Part shown: positions 1 through 10,400 of the stretch, piece by piece
Position numbering within the stretch: position 1 is the stretch's first letter
Layout: each line of letters begins with the position of its first letter
Assembly: GCA_013398955.1 (NCBI GenBank)
Contig: VWPU01011633.1
Location: 124,001 to 188,000 of the forward strand
Origin: Callaeas wilsoni
Taxonomy: Eukaryota > Chordata > Aves > Passeriformes > Callaeidae
Reading direction: 5' to 3'
Length of the DNA stretch: 64,000 nt
Position numbers and translations under genes: made by a program
The notes under the pieces: model-generated
Seen by the model: only the letters and a program-made list of their open reading frames with translations
What the model was told of the DNA's origin: nothing
Database searches by the model: none

Positions 1-1040
1 AGAACTTTAAGTGCAGTAAGTTTTCTTTTCTCCATCCCTTTCTTTTCTTCCCATCACAAAGGTGATAAATCATAGTGACCTTCCTTGTAGTAAAGAAGAA
101 TGGGCAAGTCTTTATGCAGCTTCTGTCAATGCCATCCTTTCAGACTGCTGGAAGAGGTCACCAAGATCAAATATAGACATCTCCCACTAGAGTGGAGCAT
201 GTGACCTTGAACTTTTTTCCAGCACCTGCCAACCCATCAATAGCCAGTTTTAGGATACAGCCAGACTGAGGTTACTGTAAGCCTTAAGTTGAAGCAGAGC
301 TTTGAGCAAATGAGTGACCATTTATGTCAGCTGCAAAAGGCTTTAAACACAATCACACTGCTATGGTTTGCAGTCAAACTTTGAGTCTTGGTGAAGCCTG
401 TGTGTTTTGTGAGAGAGTTGGTGGATCTGACTGTTGAGGACTGTTGTATAGTTTGGCTTCCTTGTCTCTGCCTGTGCAGCACATACAAAGTTTTCCTAGG
501 TCCTTTTGACCATCCTTTAGCCTTGCACACAGGGGGAGGAAAGGATTAGCTCTAAATTCCTGTGGTCGTTTGTCTCATTGACTGATCTGCAACGTCACTT
601 TTGATTCTGTTAGAAGTGGTGCTATTGAAATGTCTGATTTTCCATATGCATGTGTTCACTTCAGACAGAGAGCCACAAGACCCTTTCATTGCACTCATGT
701 GATCAGCAATGTGCAGAAGTGGTTCAAGGAATGAACCAAAGTTTAGAGTCTGGTTCAGTAATTCATTAATTTAAGGCAGTCTATTTATTGTCTAATTTGC
801 TTACTTCAACTATTTTCTAATTGAAGGTATCTTTCTTATATTGTAATTTACTGACAGCAACGTCAATTTTTACATGTCTATATTGCAGCAAAACAATTAT
901 CGTAAAGCACAGTTGCATTGTGTAAACAGTAATACTTAAGGCAGTTCATTTGCCTGAATACATTAGAGTCCATTAAAATGGACTATTTAAAATGTGACTT
1001 TCTCCTTATTTTCTACCTTTTGATTGTCATTGTTCACTCA
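1..1040. other. non-coding sequence, nothing recognised
   Basis: No gene is visible. The longest open frame is 67 codons, on the minus strand at 327-530, and it looks like chance: there is no recognisable domain and no splice context. No repeat family was recognised by eye. The sequence is AT-rich with ordinary intergenic or intronic texture. Confidence 0.6.
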
Positions 1041-1084
1041 GTTATAAAGTGGTCTGTTGACACCAAATATTTTAATAATTCCTT

Positions 1085-1385
1085 TGCAAGTCCTTATGCC
1101 TATGCCTTTGAGATGCTGCTATAGTAATTAAACTGTCTTTTAGCTGAAATGCTTGCAAAGCGTCCAGTTCTGTGCCTGGCAGCTGGTGATGCATTATAGA
1201 GACATTGAGCTAATCGATTAAAACCGCAGAGACATGGGAGTTGTCTGACAGCACTGTACCAGGATGAAATTAGTTGGAATTGCATGGTGAAATTAAGGGG
1301 AATGCAGGTGATTGCAGCCCTTCTGGGAGAATCCTGGGTGAGAGGGACACTGTGCACTGATCCCTGTGTAATTAGGACAGCCATG
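1085..1385. promoter_or_regulatory. candidate conserved non-coding element (enhancer-like)
   Basis: This 300-bp block is less repetitive and more balanced in base composition than its surroundings. It carries clustered homeodomain-type cores: TAATTAAA near 1125, TAATCGATTAAA near 1211 and GTAATTAGG near 1369. It also contains a RUNX-like AACCGCA. The minus-strand open frame at 1100-1384 (94 codons) has no recognisable domain and is probably a by-product of low stop density. Conservation is inferred from texture only. Confidence 0.3.
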
Positions 1386-1942
1386 TTTCAACAGTATTTC
1401 TAAAGTATTAATATGGACTGGGTAAATCAGCAGGGTTGTTTCCAGTGAACTTGGCATCCATCCACTGTGACTAAAATAACATGAAATTTTTCGGCTGCTA
1501 GGAAATCTGAAATTGGACTAATTGTCTTCTAACTAGTCTGGTAGTGTGTTAGTCTGTTGCAGGTCAGGAGTATGAATACTGTATGCTTTCTGGTCTATCA
1601 GTGCAGCTTGAGACAGGCTGCTATACAGAGTTTGTCGTATAATATTTTTTGGAATAAAGACAATGCAAGTACGAACGTGAGCTGAATCACAGTCCATAAG
1701 GGCAGCTTGGATATACTAGTTTGTAAAACTGCCTAAAGGGTGTACTTTGAAATATTCCACATGATACTCAGAGAGGCAGTCCTAACCCTAGACAGTCTAA
1801 GTAGAGACATTCCTTTTCAATTGGAACTTGCTTGGAACACAGATGCTAAGGAACTTATAAAATTATTTACCAGAAAAATCATGGTTAGCTTTTCTAGCTC
1901 AATGAATCAAAGTCCTACTCTGCCTCATATTACTCTTATAAT

Positions 1943-2127
1943 CATTCTAAACAGAGCTCTAAAGGAGTTCACTTTCTGCTGTGGTTCTACATCTCTTCAT
2001 TTGAATCTGGCAATACTGTTTGACTAAATTGTCCAGCAGAGTGGACAATTCTCAGTACTACAGTGGCCTGTTCTCAGTACTAAAACCAACACTAGTGCTG
2101 TGCATTTCACTTTAAAGCAAGATGACA
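1943..2127 (+). repeat. left arm of a large inverted repeat
   Basis: This arm pairs, as reverse complement, with 2446-2626. Positions 1985-2031 match the complement of 2534-2580 exactly over 47 bases. After one mismatch the match runs on through CCAGCAGAGTGG. Positions 2096-2120 match the complement of 2453-2477 exactly over 25 bases. Between these blocks the left arm holds extra material including a 12-bp direct repeat, TTCTCAGTACTA, at 2049-2060 and 2071-2082. The arm carries no recognised gene. It may be the terminal inverted repeat of a fold-back or MITE-like DNA transposon, or the product of a local inverted duplication. Confidence 0.85.
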
Positions 2128-2445
2128 AAATGCCCATCAGATACTGCAAAAGAGGCCTCCTCCTGTCTTCTGGAGATGCACAGGACAATGAGGACTCTCT
2201 TTTGAGGCTTGTGGAGACCAGACTGCACTCCCAGCTGAAGCATAAGGGTCCTTCAAAGGCTCACCTGCTGGAGCAATGCCAACTTCTCTCTCCTCCCTAC
2301 TCTCCCACAGCCCCCCTTCCCCAGAGCCAGGGGGACAGCAGAGGGTGATGCCCTCCTAGGAATTTGGGAGCCAGGTCTCTCTGGTGGATTCCAGATGCTG
2401 CATTTCATGAGGGTTAATGCAAGGGGAGCTGATCACACTGGAGCT
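2128..2445. other. 318-bp loop between the inverted-repeat arms
   Basis: This spacer is more GC-rich than the arms and has a pyrimidine-rich stretch around 2285-2320 (CTCTCTCCTCCCTACTCTCCCACAG-like) that would suit a splice acceptor tract. An 82-codon open frame (2100-2348, plus strand) starts in the left arm and runs into the loop. It has no recognisable domain and I do not call it a gene. I did not recognise transposase sequence here, so if this is a DNA transposon it is non-autonomous. Confidence 0.5.
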
Positions 2446-2626
2446 TGTCATGTTGCTTTAAAGTGAAATGCACAGCAGTAGTGTTGATTTTGGTATTGAA
2501 AACAGACATTCCACATCTACCCACTCTGCTGGTCAATTTAGTCAAACAGTATTGCCAGATTCAAATGAAGAGATGTAGAATCACAGTAGAAAGGGGACTC
2601 CTTTACAGCCAGCACTGCTTAGAATG
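2446..2626 (-). repeat. right arm of a large inverted repeat
   Basis: Reverse-complement partner of 1943-2127, with a 47-base perfect core at 2534-2580 and a 25-base perfect block at 2453-2477. The outer edges agree at CATTCTAA (1943-1950) against TTAGAATG (2619-2626). The outer segment between the edge and the perfect core is diverged, with small indels, so the structure is not recent. Any transcript crossing it would fold into a long imperfect duplex. Confidence 0.85.
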
Positions 2627-2650
2627 GCCTCTGAGTCACTCTGGGTTTGG

Positions 2651-2690
2651 GTGTTAGTGTTTTTACTCTGTTAGTGTTTACTCTGTTACT
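2651..2690 (+). repeat. short tandem duplication, GTTAGTGTTTACTCT-type
   Basis: Two adjacent units of 15-17 bp (GTTAGTGTTTTTACTCT, then GTTAGTGTTTACTCT) are followed by a degenerate third (GTTACTCTTTTAC). It lies just outside the right arm of the inverted repeat and looks like replication slippage. Confidence 0.7.
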
Positions 2691-2699
2691 CTTTTACAC

Positions 2700-5600
2700 A
2701 TACTTTTTACTCTGTGCTTGTCTTGTGCTCAGCCTAACTAGTCAGATCAAGTTGCTACTGAACACACAGTTTTCTTTTATAATCAACTTTATATGAACTG
2801 GTACCAGAGACTGACAAAACACAGTGACTCTTTAGAAACTATCTTCTTAATTTAGTTTTGAACGAAACTTGTTTGTGAGTTCTTTTTCAGAGTGTCTTAC
2901 TTGTAAGATGCCACATTAAAAAATTCTCATTTTGTTTTCCGTTTCAATTCTAGCAATGTTTATTTTGGAATGAGATGCAGCTATGCAACAACATGTTTGA
3001 CTCTAACTAGCCAATATGTCCTCTCACTCCTACTGCATTGAACGTTTACTTTTTGTAGTGTTTTGATCTGGTGTGTATGTGTACGAGGGGGTGTCTGTGT
3101 GTTTATTTCTGTAGTTCCTACCTTGAAGAAAAAACAGCATTGTTATGATAATATACCTCACATTGCTTCTGAGTCAAACATACGTGTATCTTTGCAGCTA
3201 TATTGACCACATCTGTTTTAAAAGCAGAAGCTACAGCACATTTCGGAGAATATTTATGTCAGCAAAGGGAACATACAGACTGCATGTCTCAAATGTTTTC
3301 CTTTTTAATCTCCACAGTCTGCTGTACACATATGCATAGAGCATACCTCTTCTCTCTCCTGTCACAATGAAAAAACAATTTCATTTAGCCTAAGTTTATC
3401 ATTGTCTTGCATGATGAGACGTACCAGTAAGAGCAGTAGTAATTTGGCACTGGAAGGGAGGGGAACGCAGTATTATCAAAGAGTACGTCACGCGTTTTTT
3501 AACTGGTTACTCATTAATAACACCTTTTGAATGCAAAAATTTTTGAATGCTTAGAAACATGACAGTTTAACAGAAGCCAGTAGAGACCTAATAAAAATAA
3601 AACTGTAAGTTTTAAACAAGGAAACATGAACAATAGTTCTTGAACTAGAACGGTCTGGGTTTTACTCAAAAATTTCATGAAGGGCTTAATGGTAAATAAA
3701 CTCAAATACACGTGATAAGTTAATGAAATGCTAAAATGGGGATATAACATCTTTTCTTCCTGTGCCTTTGATAGTGAACAGATCAAGCACCTCTGAAAAT
3801 AACAAAAACAAACACAAAAACCCTCTTAAAACCAGTATAAAAAACCTTTCTGGGACTTTTTAAAGGACATTACATAAAACCTCTGAACTATTGAAGCCAT
3901 GATGAACACGTTACTATATCTAAGCCGACATTCAAAGGGAGAATGTCATGCATCTTCCTCTGTTAAACCGCTGTTTCACGCATGTAAAGTCTGTTGCAAA
4001 TACTTTGATATAATTGAAATATTTGGAATTATTTTTCTAAATAAAGCTGGGAAAGATTATTGGTCTTTCACTAACCAATGTCCTTGCTTTACTTCCCTTT
4101 GTTATCTCTTAATGTGATGTTTAAATGTTTTGTTTATACCATTGCATTCTGTCATGTAGGTTTCAATTCATATTTTTTACGATACTAAAACCCTTGCATG
4201 TGGCACATGTCCCTTGGACTCTTCAGATCTCCACTTCCATATACTTCCCAACACTATCAGCAAATGATCAGGGCCTCTACAGCCAGCACCGAGCAACAGC
4301 TTGTTGATACTTGAATTAATCAGCTTCTGTGCAAAATCATGTTGTGTAGCCTTCTTTGGAGCAGCACTATAAGTGATTCTCCTCCCTACAGGCAGTCTAG
4401 TTCTTCTGGGGTTGGATTCTGTTATCTGTTGAACATTCTGAGCTGCTTTTAGGTCATGAACTTAAACATGTGGTCTCAGATAGTTGGGGTTGAATGGCAG
4501 AGCATTTAGAGGCTTTTGTGAGCTTTGTGCCAAGTTCCATCTCACACCTGCCAAACACAATACCTGGAGGATGTGCCAGGATGGGGTGCTTTGCTTTTGC
4601 CTTTGTTAAATTTTCTTCTGCCTTTTTACTAACATACTTTGGTTTGGTTATGTGATGCAAGGCAGGCTGATTTCATATAAATAAGCGACAGTGCATGCTT
4701 TGAAAATAAGAGAAATGTTCACTTTGTTCTCCACACAATGGAACAGCAACTACCACAGTTTTTTAATGTGTTTATTTTTTTCAAAATAGGCCAACTTTAT
4801 TTTTATTGGCCATTTTCTGAATTTAATTCCAGGCATGTTCAGTTGTTGTTATTTTTAGTTACCTTCTCCCTAGAAGTGACAGTTGATAGACACTACGTTT
4901 CCAAACACATAGAAGTTGGTGAGGTTTTTTTGAGGCAGGATGCATTTCTGGTTGTGTTTTCTCATCACTGCTGTCCTTTTTCTCTGTTATCTTCCATCCC
5001 AATAGTGCCAAAGTTAGAGCTGTCTGTACTGTTTTTCTAGGCAGAGTTTGCAGTGCAAAAGTAAATCCATATTCTATGTATGTCTCGCCAGGGAAGAAAG
5101 CTTTTAAAGATTTCATTGTGAGATAAGGACATGCATCCAAAAGGGCTTTATAGCTGAAGGAATATGAGCTCCCAGTGGTCTACAGGCTTATTCAACCAGG
5201 GCAGTTGTCTCCTCATGAGTGGAGAGACTGATTGACTGTACCAGACTTCCCTCTGGAATCAATTCATGTTCCTATGTACCATTATAGCATGAATGTGAGG
5301 TACTCCAGTAGAAGCTAATTAGGATACTTAGATGTGCCTTAGAATCATAATTTTCTTCCATCTTAATTTTCTGTTCAGTGACTTTTAAGATCAGCTTTTT
5401 ACAACCTTCTGACTGTCGTTGTAGGACTAAGACAGAAAACTAAAGAGACTATTACTAAGATATCAGCTATTGTCACCTTAGAATGTTTGCACATCCATTG
5501 AGAAATGGAGTCAATGCAAAAGGGTCTTTGCAGTGAAAACCCTTTCTATTTCTGCCAGTACATCAGTAATGTTTCCTTTGACGGAAATGCATTAGTTGCA

Positions 5601-6330
5601 TTCTGAACTAAGAGATGGAGGTAAATCTGAATTTTGTTGGCTAATTGTGCAAAAATAACAATGTAAAAATAGAATGTTTCTTAAAGGAAACTCCAAGCAA
5701 ATGTTCACCCCTTTTATTTCAAGGGTAGCTATACTAATACATCGAATTATTGTGCTAATGACATAAGTAATGCGGGCTAAAAGGCAAGAATGGTGCAACA
5801 CAAACTCTTGTTCTTGAAAAATTTCCCATTGCAAATTTTCCTCATAAAAATGTGATAGATGTTTCAAAAATCTAATACTAATAAGTGAATTAATTAATCA
5901 TTTCTCTAGCAGTATATTTTGAAGAAATATCTTCAGTCAAATAAAATTTCCTGCTCCCAATCCCAGGCATTACTCTTACTTGGTTTAAAATCATTACCAA
6001 ACATTTCTGTGGGACCGTAAGCCTTTGTATTCTTTGTTTATTTTATCATTATTTTTTCCCCTTGAAGCAATTCCTATAGGCCTATGGATGGAGAGGCATT
6101 TATTTTGAAACATTACATGAAATTATTTGCCCTTCCAACATGCCTCAACTCAAGATGTTATTACAAAGGCCAAAAGGGTTTGTCTATATGGACCTAATTA
6201 ATTAAAAATGGAAGTTAGAAAGGTTACGTAGTCATTTATGAGAAGATACAGAAATATAAAACCAGAGTCTATTACGTGACATTTTACTTTGTTCTCCTGG
6301 CTGAAGAATTATGAAATTAAACTTGCATTT
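2700..6330. other. non-coding sequence
   Basis: Open frames here stay at or below about 100 codons (the 4738-5040 and 4859-5140 frames overlap on opposite strands) and show no recognisable domains. No named repeat was recognised. The region is AT-rich with scattered T-runs. Confidence 0.6.
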
Positions 6331-6346
6331 AAAAAAAAAAAAAAAA
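6331..6346 (+). repeat. A16 tract preceded by ATTAAA
   Basis: A run of sixteen A follows ATTAAA at about 15 bases upstream, the spacing of a polyadenylation signal to a poly(A) tail. This could mark the 3' end of an old retrocopy on the plus strand. I found no matching target-site duplication and no recognisable coding sequence upstream. A simple A-tract expansion is equally possible. Confidence 0.5.
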
Positions 6347-6689
6347 TAGAAAAGGCAGATCATGCAAGATTAACCCGATTTCTTTCTAACCAGATAACTG
6401 ACTTTCTTTTGGGGAAAGAAATGCTAACTACTAATAGTCTTTCTGGAGCTTAATTTGCTATACTGCTGTTTCAAAAATTCTTTATTCAACCAAAAAGTAT
6501 AGGTGTCAGCATAAGAATTGCTGGAGTGGCTAAGAAACTAAGCTCAGTGCGATGGTAGTGAGAGACAGCTTCCTAACAGGAGAGAAGATTTTAAGGAACT
6601 TCTCAAGAGCTGAGAAAAGTTGACCAGTGAGACAAAACTGAGAGAAAGAAGCAGTCAGGGCTGAATAATTTTGAGAACTAGAGTAGCAG

Positions 6690-7010
6690 AAATGGAATGA
6701 AATTGCATAGCAGAAAGTGCAAAATGCTGCACCTGGGGACTAATAGTACTAAATTCTCTTAGAGTTAGGAATTCTACCAGATAAGAATGACTGAAATAGA
6801 GAAATTGAAATAAAGAGCCTAAGAGGCACCACTGTGATGCAATGTCATAAAGTCAAATGCAATCCTAAGGCTGGAGTGATGTTTCCAGGAAAGATTGGAT
6901 GGTACTCGTACTGGTAGAGCTGTAGAAGGGAGTGCTTTATACAAGTTACATGAAATACTGGGCAACAGTGGCCAGCACCAGTGGTGCCTCCAACCAAGGA
7001 CTATTGTGCA
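6690..7010 (+). mobile_element. ancient CR1/L3-like LINE fragment
   Basis: Translating 6698-6739 gives MKLHSRKCKMLHLG. This resembles the conserved C-terminal reverse-transcriptase motif of CR1-clade LINEs (form MKFNxxKCKVLHLG), the same motif seen in the better preserved CR1 near 61508. Further on, the DNA around 6910-6985 resembles the segment encoding the downstream CR1 region, although stops and frameshifts are frequent. Similarity may continue weakly to about 7450, but I cannot follow it. The copy is heavily decayed and non-functional. The family could be an L3 relative rather than CR1 proper. Confidence 0.5.
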
Positions 7011-7449
7011 TGTTACTCCAAGTTTTCCTCTGCTTCAGGAGTGTGGGTTTATTCTCAGCATGAGGGGGAAATGAGACATGGAAAGGTTTTATTGATGGTT
7101 ATGGCATTCCAAAGTGGAGGAATCCAACTGTTCCCAAGGAGTAGCAGCCACTGTTGGGCTGGGCATGGAGTCTCCTGTGCTAAGGAAAGGGGAATTCAAA
7201 GTGTGAAAGATACTGATAAAGACTTTGAGGATTATCAGGAGAATGGCTTGTTTATCTGGGGATGGAGAGAATGAAAAATGCAGAAACTTTGATAAATGTG
7301 GATGGAAATTAGATGTAACTAGCAAAAAGAAGGCTAGGAGATGACATGATTGCTCCCCCTGGGGTGTTTAAATGCCAGGGACCCTGGGAAACACTTTAAG
7401 TTGGAGGATCATATAGTTTCAAGAAGAGTTTGGCATTAGCTGGCCACAA

Positions 7450-10400
7450 ATAAATTTAAGATGGAAATTTAGTTGAAAACATCCAGTCACTAAAGGAAAC
7501 AGAACCTAAAAGACCTACAGCAAAAGATGTAAAACTTTAAGTCCTTTTCAGAAGGCAATCCATAGGCTTTTCAAATGATAGATGATGATTTGTGCAAATA
7601 GAATACCAAACTCAGTGAAAAATAAAGTCCTTTCCTCTCTTCATCCCTTGATTTCAAAGATGTTGAACTATTAAAGCGAAAAACCCTCAAACATATTTAC
7701 CACCTATGAGGTTATTTCAAAGATTTTTTGCACATTAAAAAATCCAGGTTCCCTTTACACTCCTTCCTAAATTCCCCTATTTCTGTACAAGTAAAATGCA
7801 GAGCAGTTTCTAGAAATGGTCTTTTGTGTCTTATAACATGCAGTGACCTTTTGATATGAATTAATGTCATCTACAGGGCGAGTGGAGAACCTCCAATTGC
7901 ACCCATTTTCAAGTGTAGGGTTTTCAAACCCTAAAGCCAGAGGGGTAATGCACAGCTTCTCTGCTGAATTCACTAGACATCTGAGCGACCAATTTTATAG
8001 TCTGAAAGAATCTCAACTTCTGTTTAGATAACAGATGAGGATGCTGAAGGAGAGCAGCATTATTAAGATATGATAGCTCAGATGCAGCCACTGCGTGTGC
8101 TGAGATTTTTAAATTTAGTCCCTCAGACATGGTAGTACATTTCCAGGAGCAACATGTATACAGAATGAAAGAGCTCAATTTTTTTCAGACTTGTTATGTT
8201 CATTCAATGTGCATGTAAAAAGTTTGCCAAACACAGAGCGGTTTAGGGGAGAGCAATTATGAATGAGTATTATAAATAAATAATAATGAATATTATTATA
8301 TTACTGATGTAAAGATCAGTATTTTAAATTTTAATGAATAAATGTATTTATCATTAAGATTAATATTTTAATACTATAGGTAATAGTACTACTACTACTG
8401 TTGCTATATATTTCTTGTTACTTGTTTCCAAGGAAAGAGGCAACATACTTTTCACCGCTCTTTCCTTCCTGAGATATTTAACTTTCTGTGCAGGTACTAG
8501 CTGTCAATCAAGGCTAATCAAACTGGCACAGTTAACATAATACATCATAAAATCTCACAGTAATGTCAACCTGTAATTCTGTCAATCTGGTTAAAGGAAA
8601 TAGGCTAAAAACAATATTGTCATTTTGTAATAACACAGGGAAACAGAATTTTGGAATAATATTTTTACTGTCTGCTATAAATATATTGTATACCATTTTC
8701 AAATGCAGATGTGGTTTCCATTAGGATCGAATTGGTCAAATACCCAGAGTTTTGAATCCTTACTTTTCATTTCTCTCACTCTCATATTTTCAGTGTATCC
8801 TGAAAAGGAAACGGAGTATTGCAATTCTCCCTGTATTGTGACTCTGGACATGTCCAGGAAAAAGAGAAAAGGAGGGTCATGAGTTTCTTCTCTGCTTGTG
8901 TCACTGCAAGGAAGCGTTATATGATGGAACTGGCCAAGGTTGGCTGGATGGTAACATCTAGCAAAGGTTCCCAGCTCTGCTATCAGCTACATTTATATCC
9001 CTTGCATGCTAGCAGTAGAGGAAGCTCATAGCAAAATTCCAAACCAAGACAGATATAGTTTTACTCCAGTTTATACACGTGGGAACAGAAAAGTGCAGTC
9101 TGGCTATTTGCATGACACATCACAGAAATGTAGGCAGAAAATGTAAGGCTTCAAAACTTGAAGTCTTTCTCCTTAAGAGATTATGATTTGCAGACCTTTA
9201 CAAGTTTTTTGGTAACCATTCAAGCTCTTATCAGACAAGGTTAAGTCTGTTGAAAATAACTTACTTTTCAACTTTGCCTTTGGCAAATCTTGTATGGTAA
9301 TTGAATGCTACCAAGTTCACAGCAAGATATATCCATTTACTGCTATTACAGTGTATTCAAATACACAAGTAACCCGCTTAAAATTAATGAGGCCTCTCAT
9401 GGACTAAAATATTAACTGGGCCAAACAGGCATTACAGAAGCCTATATGGACTTAGCTTGTTCAAGAATGGTTGTAGCATATTCTTCTGTGTTGATCTCTA
9501 CTTGCCTGAAGCAATTGCTCATAAGATGTTTCATGTGATGGGGAAGGAATGTCTTTGGAAGCACTCGGCAGATTTCTCTCTCCTCCTAGAAGTGGGTTTT
9601 TTTTAAAATACAGAACATTGTATAATGGATTATCTAGGTGAGGTGGTCTTTGTCAGGTGATGACATGCATGTTTGCAAACCAGGCAAAGCTTAAAAGGAA
9701 AGTTATGTGAGAGGGATGTTTAATTATCAGGAATCTTGGGTTTTAGATGCAGAAGCTAATGGAGAAAGAATGATAAATTAATCTGAGATCTATAAATGAA
9801 ACATAAGTCTTGATGTAGAAAAGCCAGGAAAATAAGGTGAGAATATGGTCTTTGGGAAAGGCAGTATTAACAATCAGATGCCAGAAAAACATAAGGGTAA
9901 AAGCAGACGCAAGCAATCATCATGCCTGAGTACAGCATCCACAGGAATGCATGAGACTAAACAGTCATTGCAGTAAGAGAAAAGCAGGAGAATGGAAACT
10001 AAATTCACTTCAGTTTCATATGTAAGAATCCATCATTCTTTAGCAAAATAGAACAGAGAATCTGAGACAATGACTTCTCATGGTAGACGGACAGGACTAA
10101 TTAAAAAAATATCAGACAAAGGACTTAAAGCAATGCAATACTTTGAGGGAGAAGTTTACAAATTATATCTAGAGGGAAAAGGCAAAAGCATTTCAAGCTT
10201 ACTTAAGCTGCAAGCACAAACAGAGCTTTAGATACCATTAGGCAGGAAACATTCTGCTTTGGAAAGTGATACCTAAATTCAGGAGCTGTTAACCCAGAAA
10301 TTTAACAGGGTGGTCTTTCAACAAGGGGTTGCTTCTGAATACAGAATAAGAGGTTGGAAGTGAATGTGCAGTTGATGTAGACATGGAAACAGTGAGAGAG

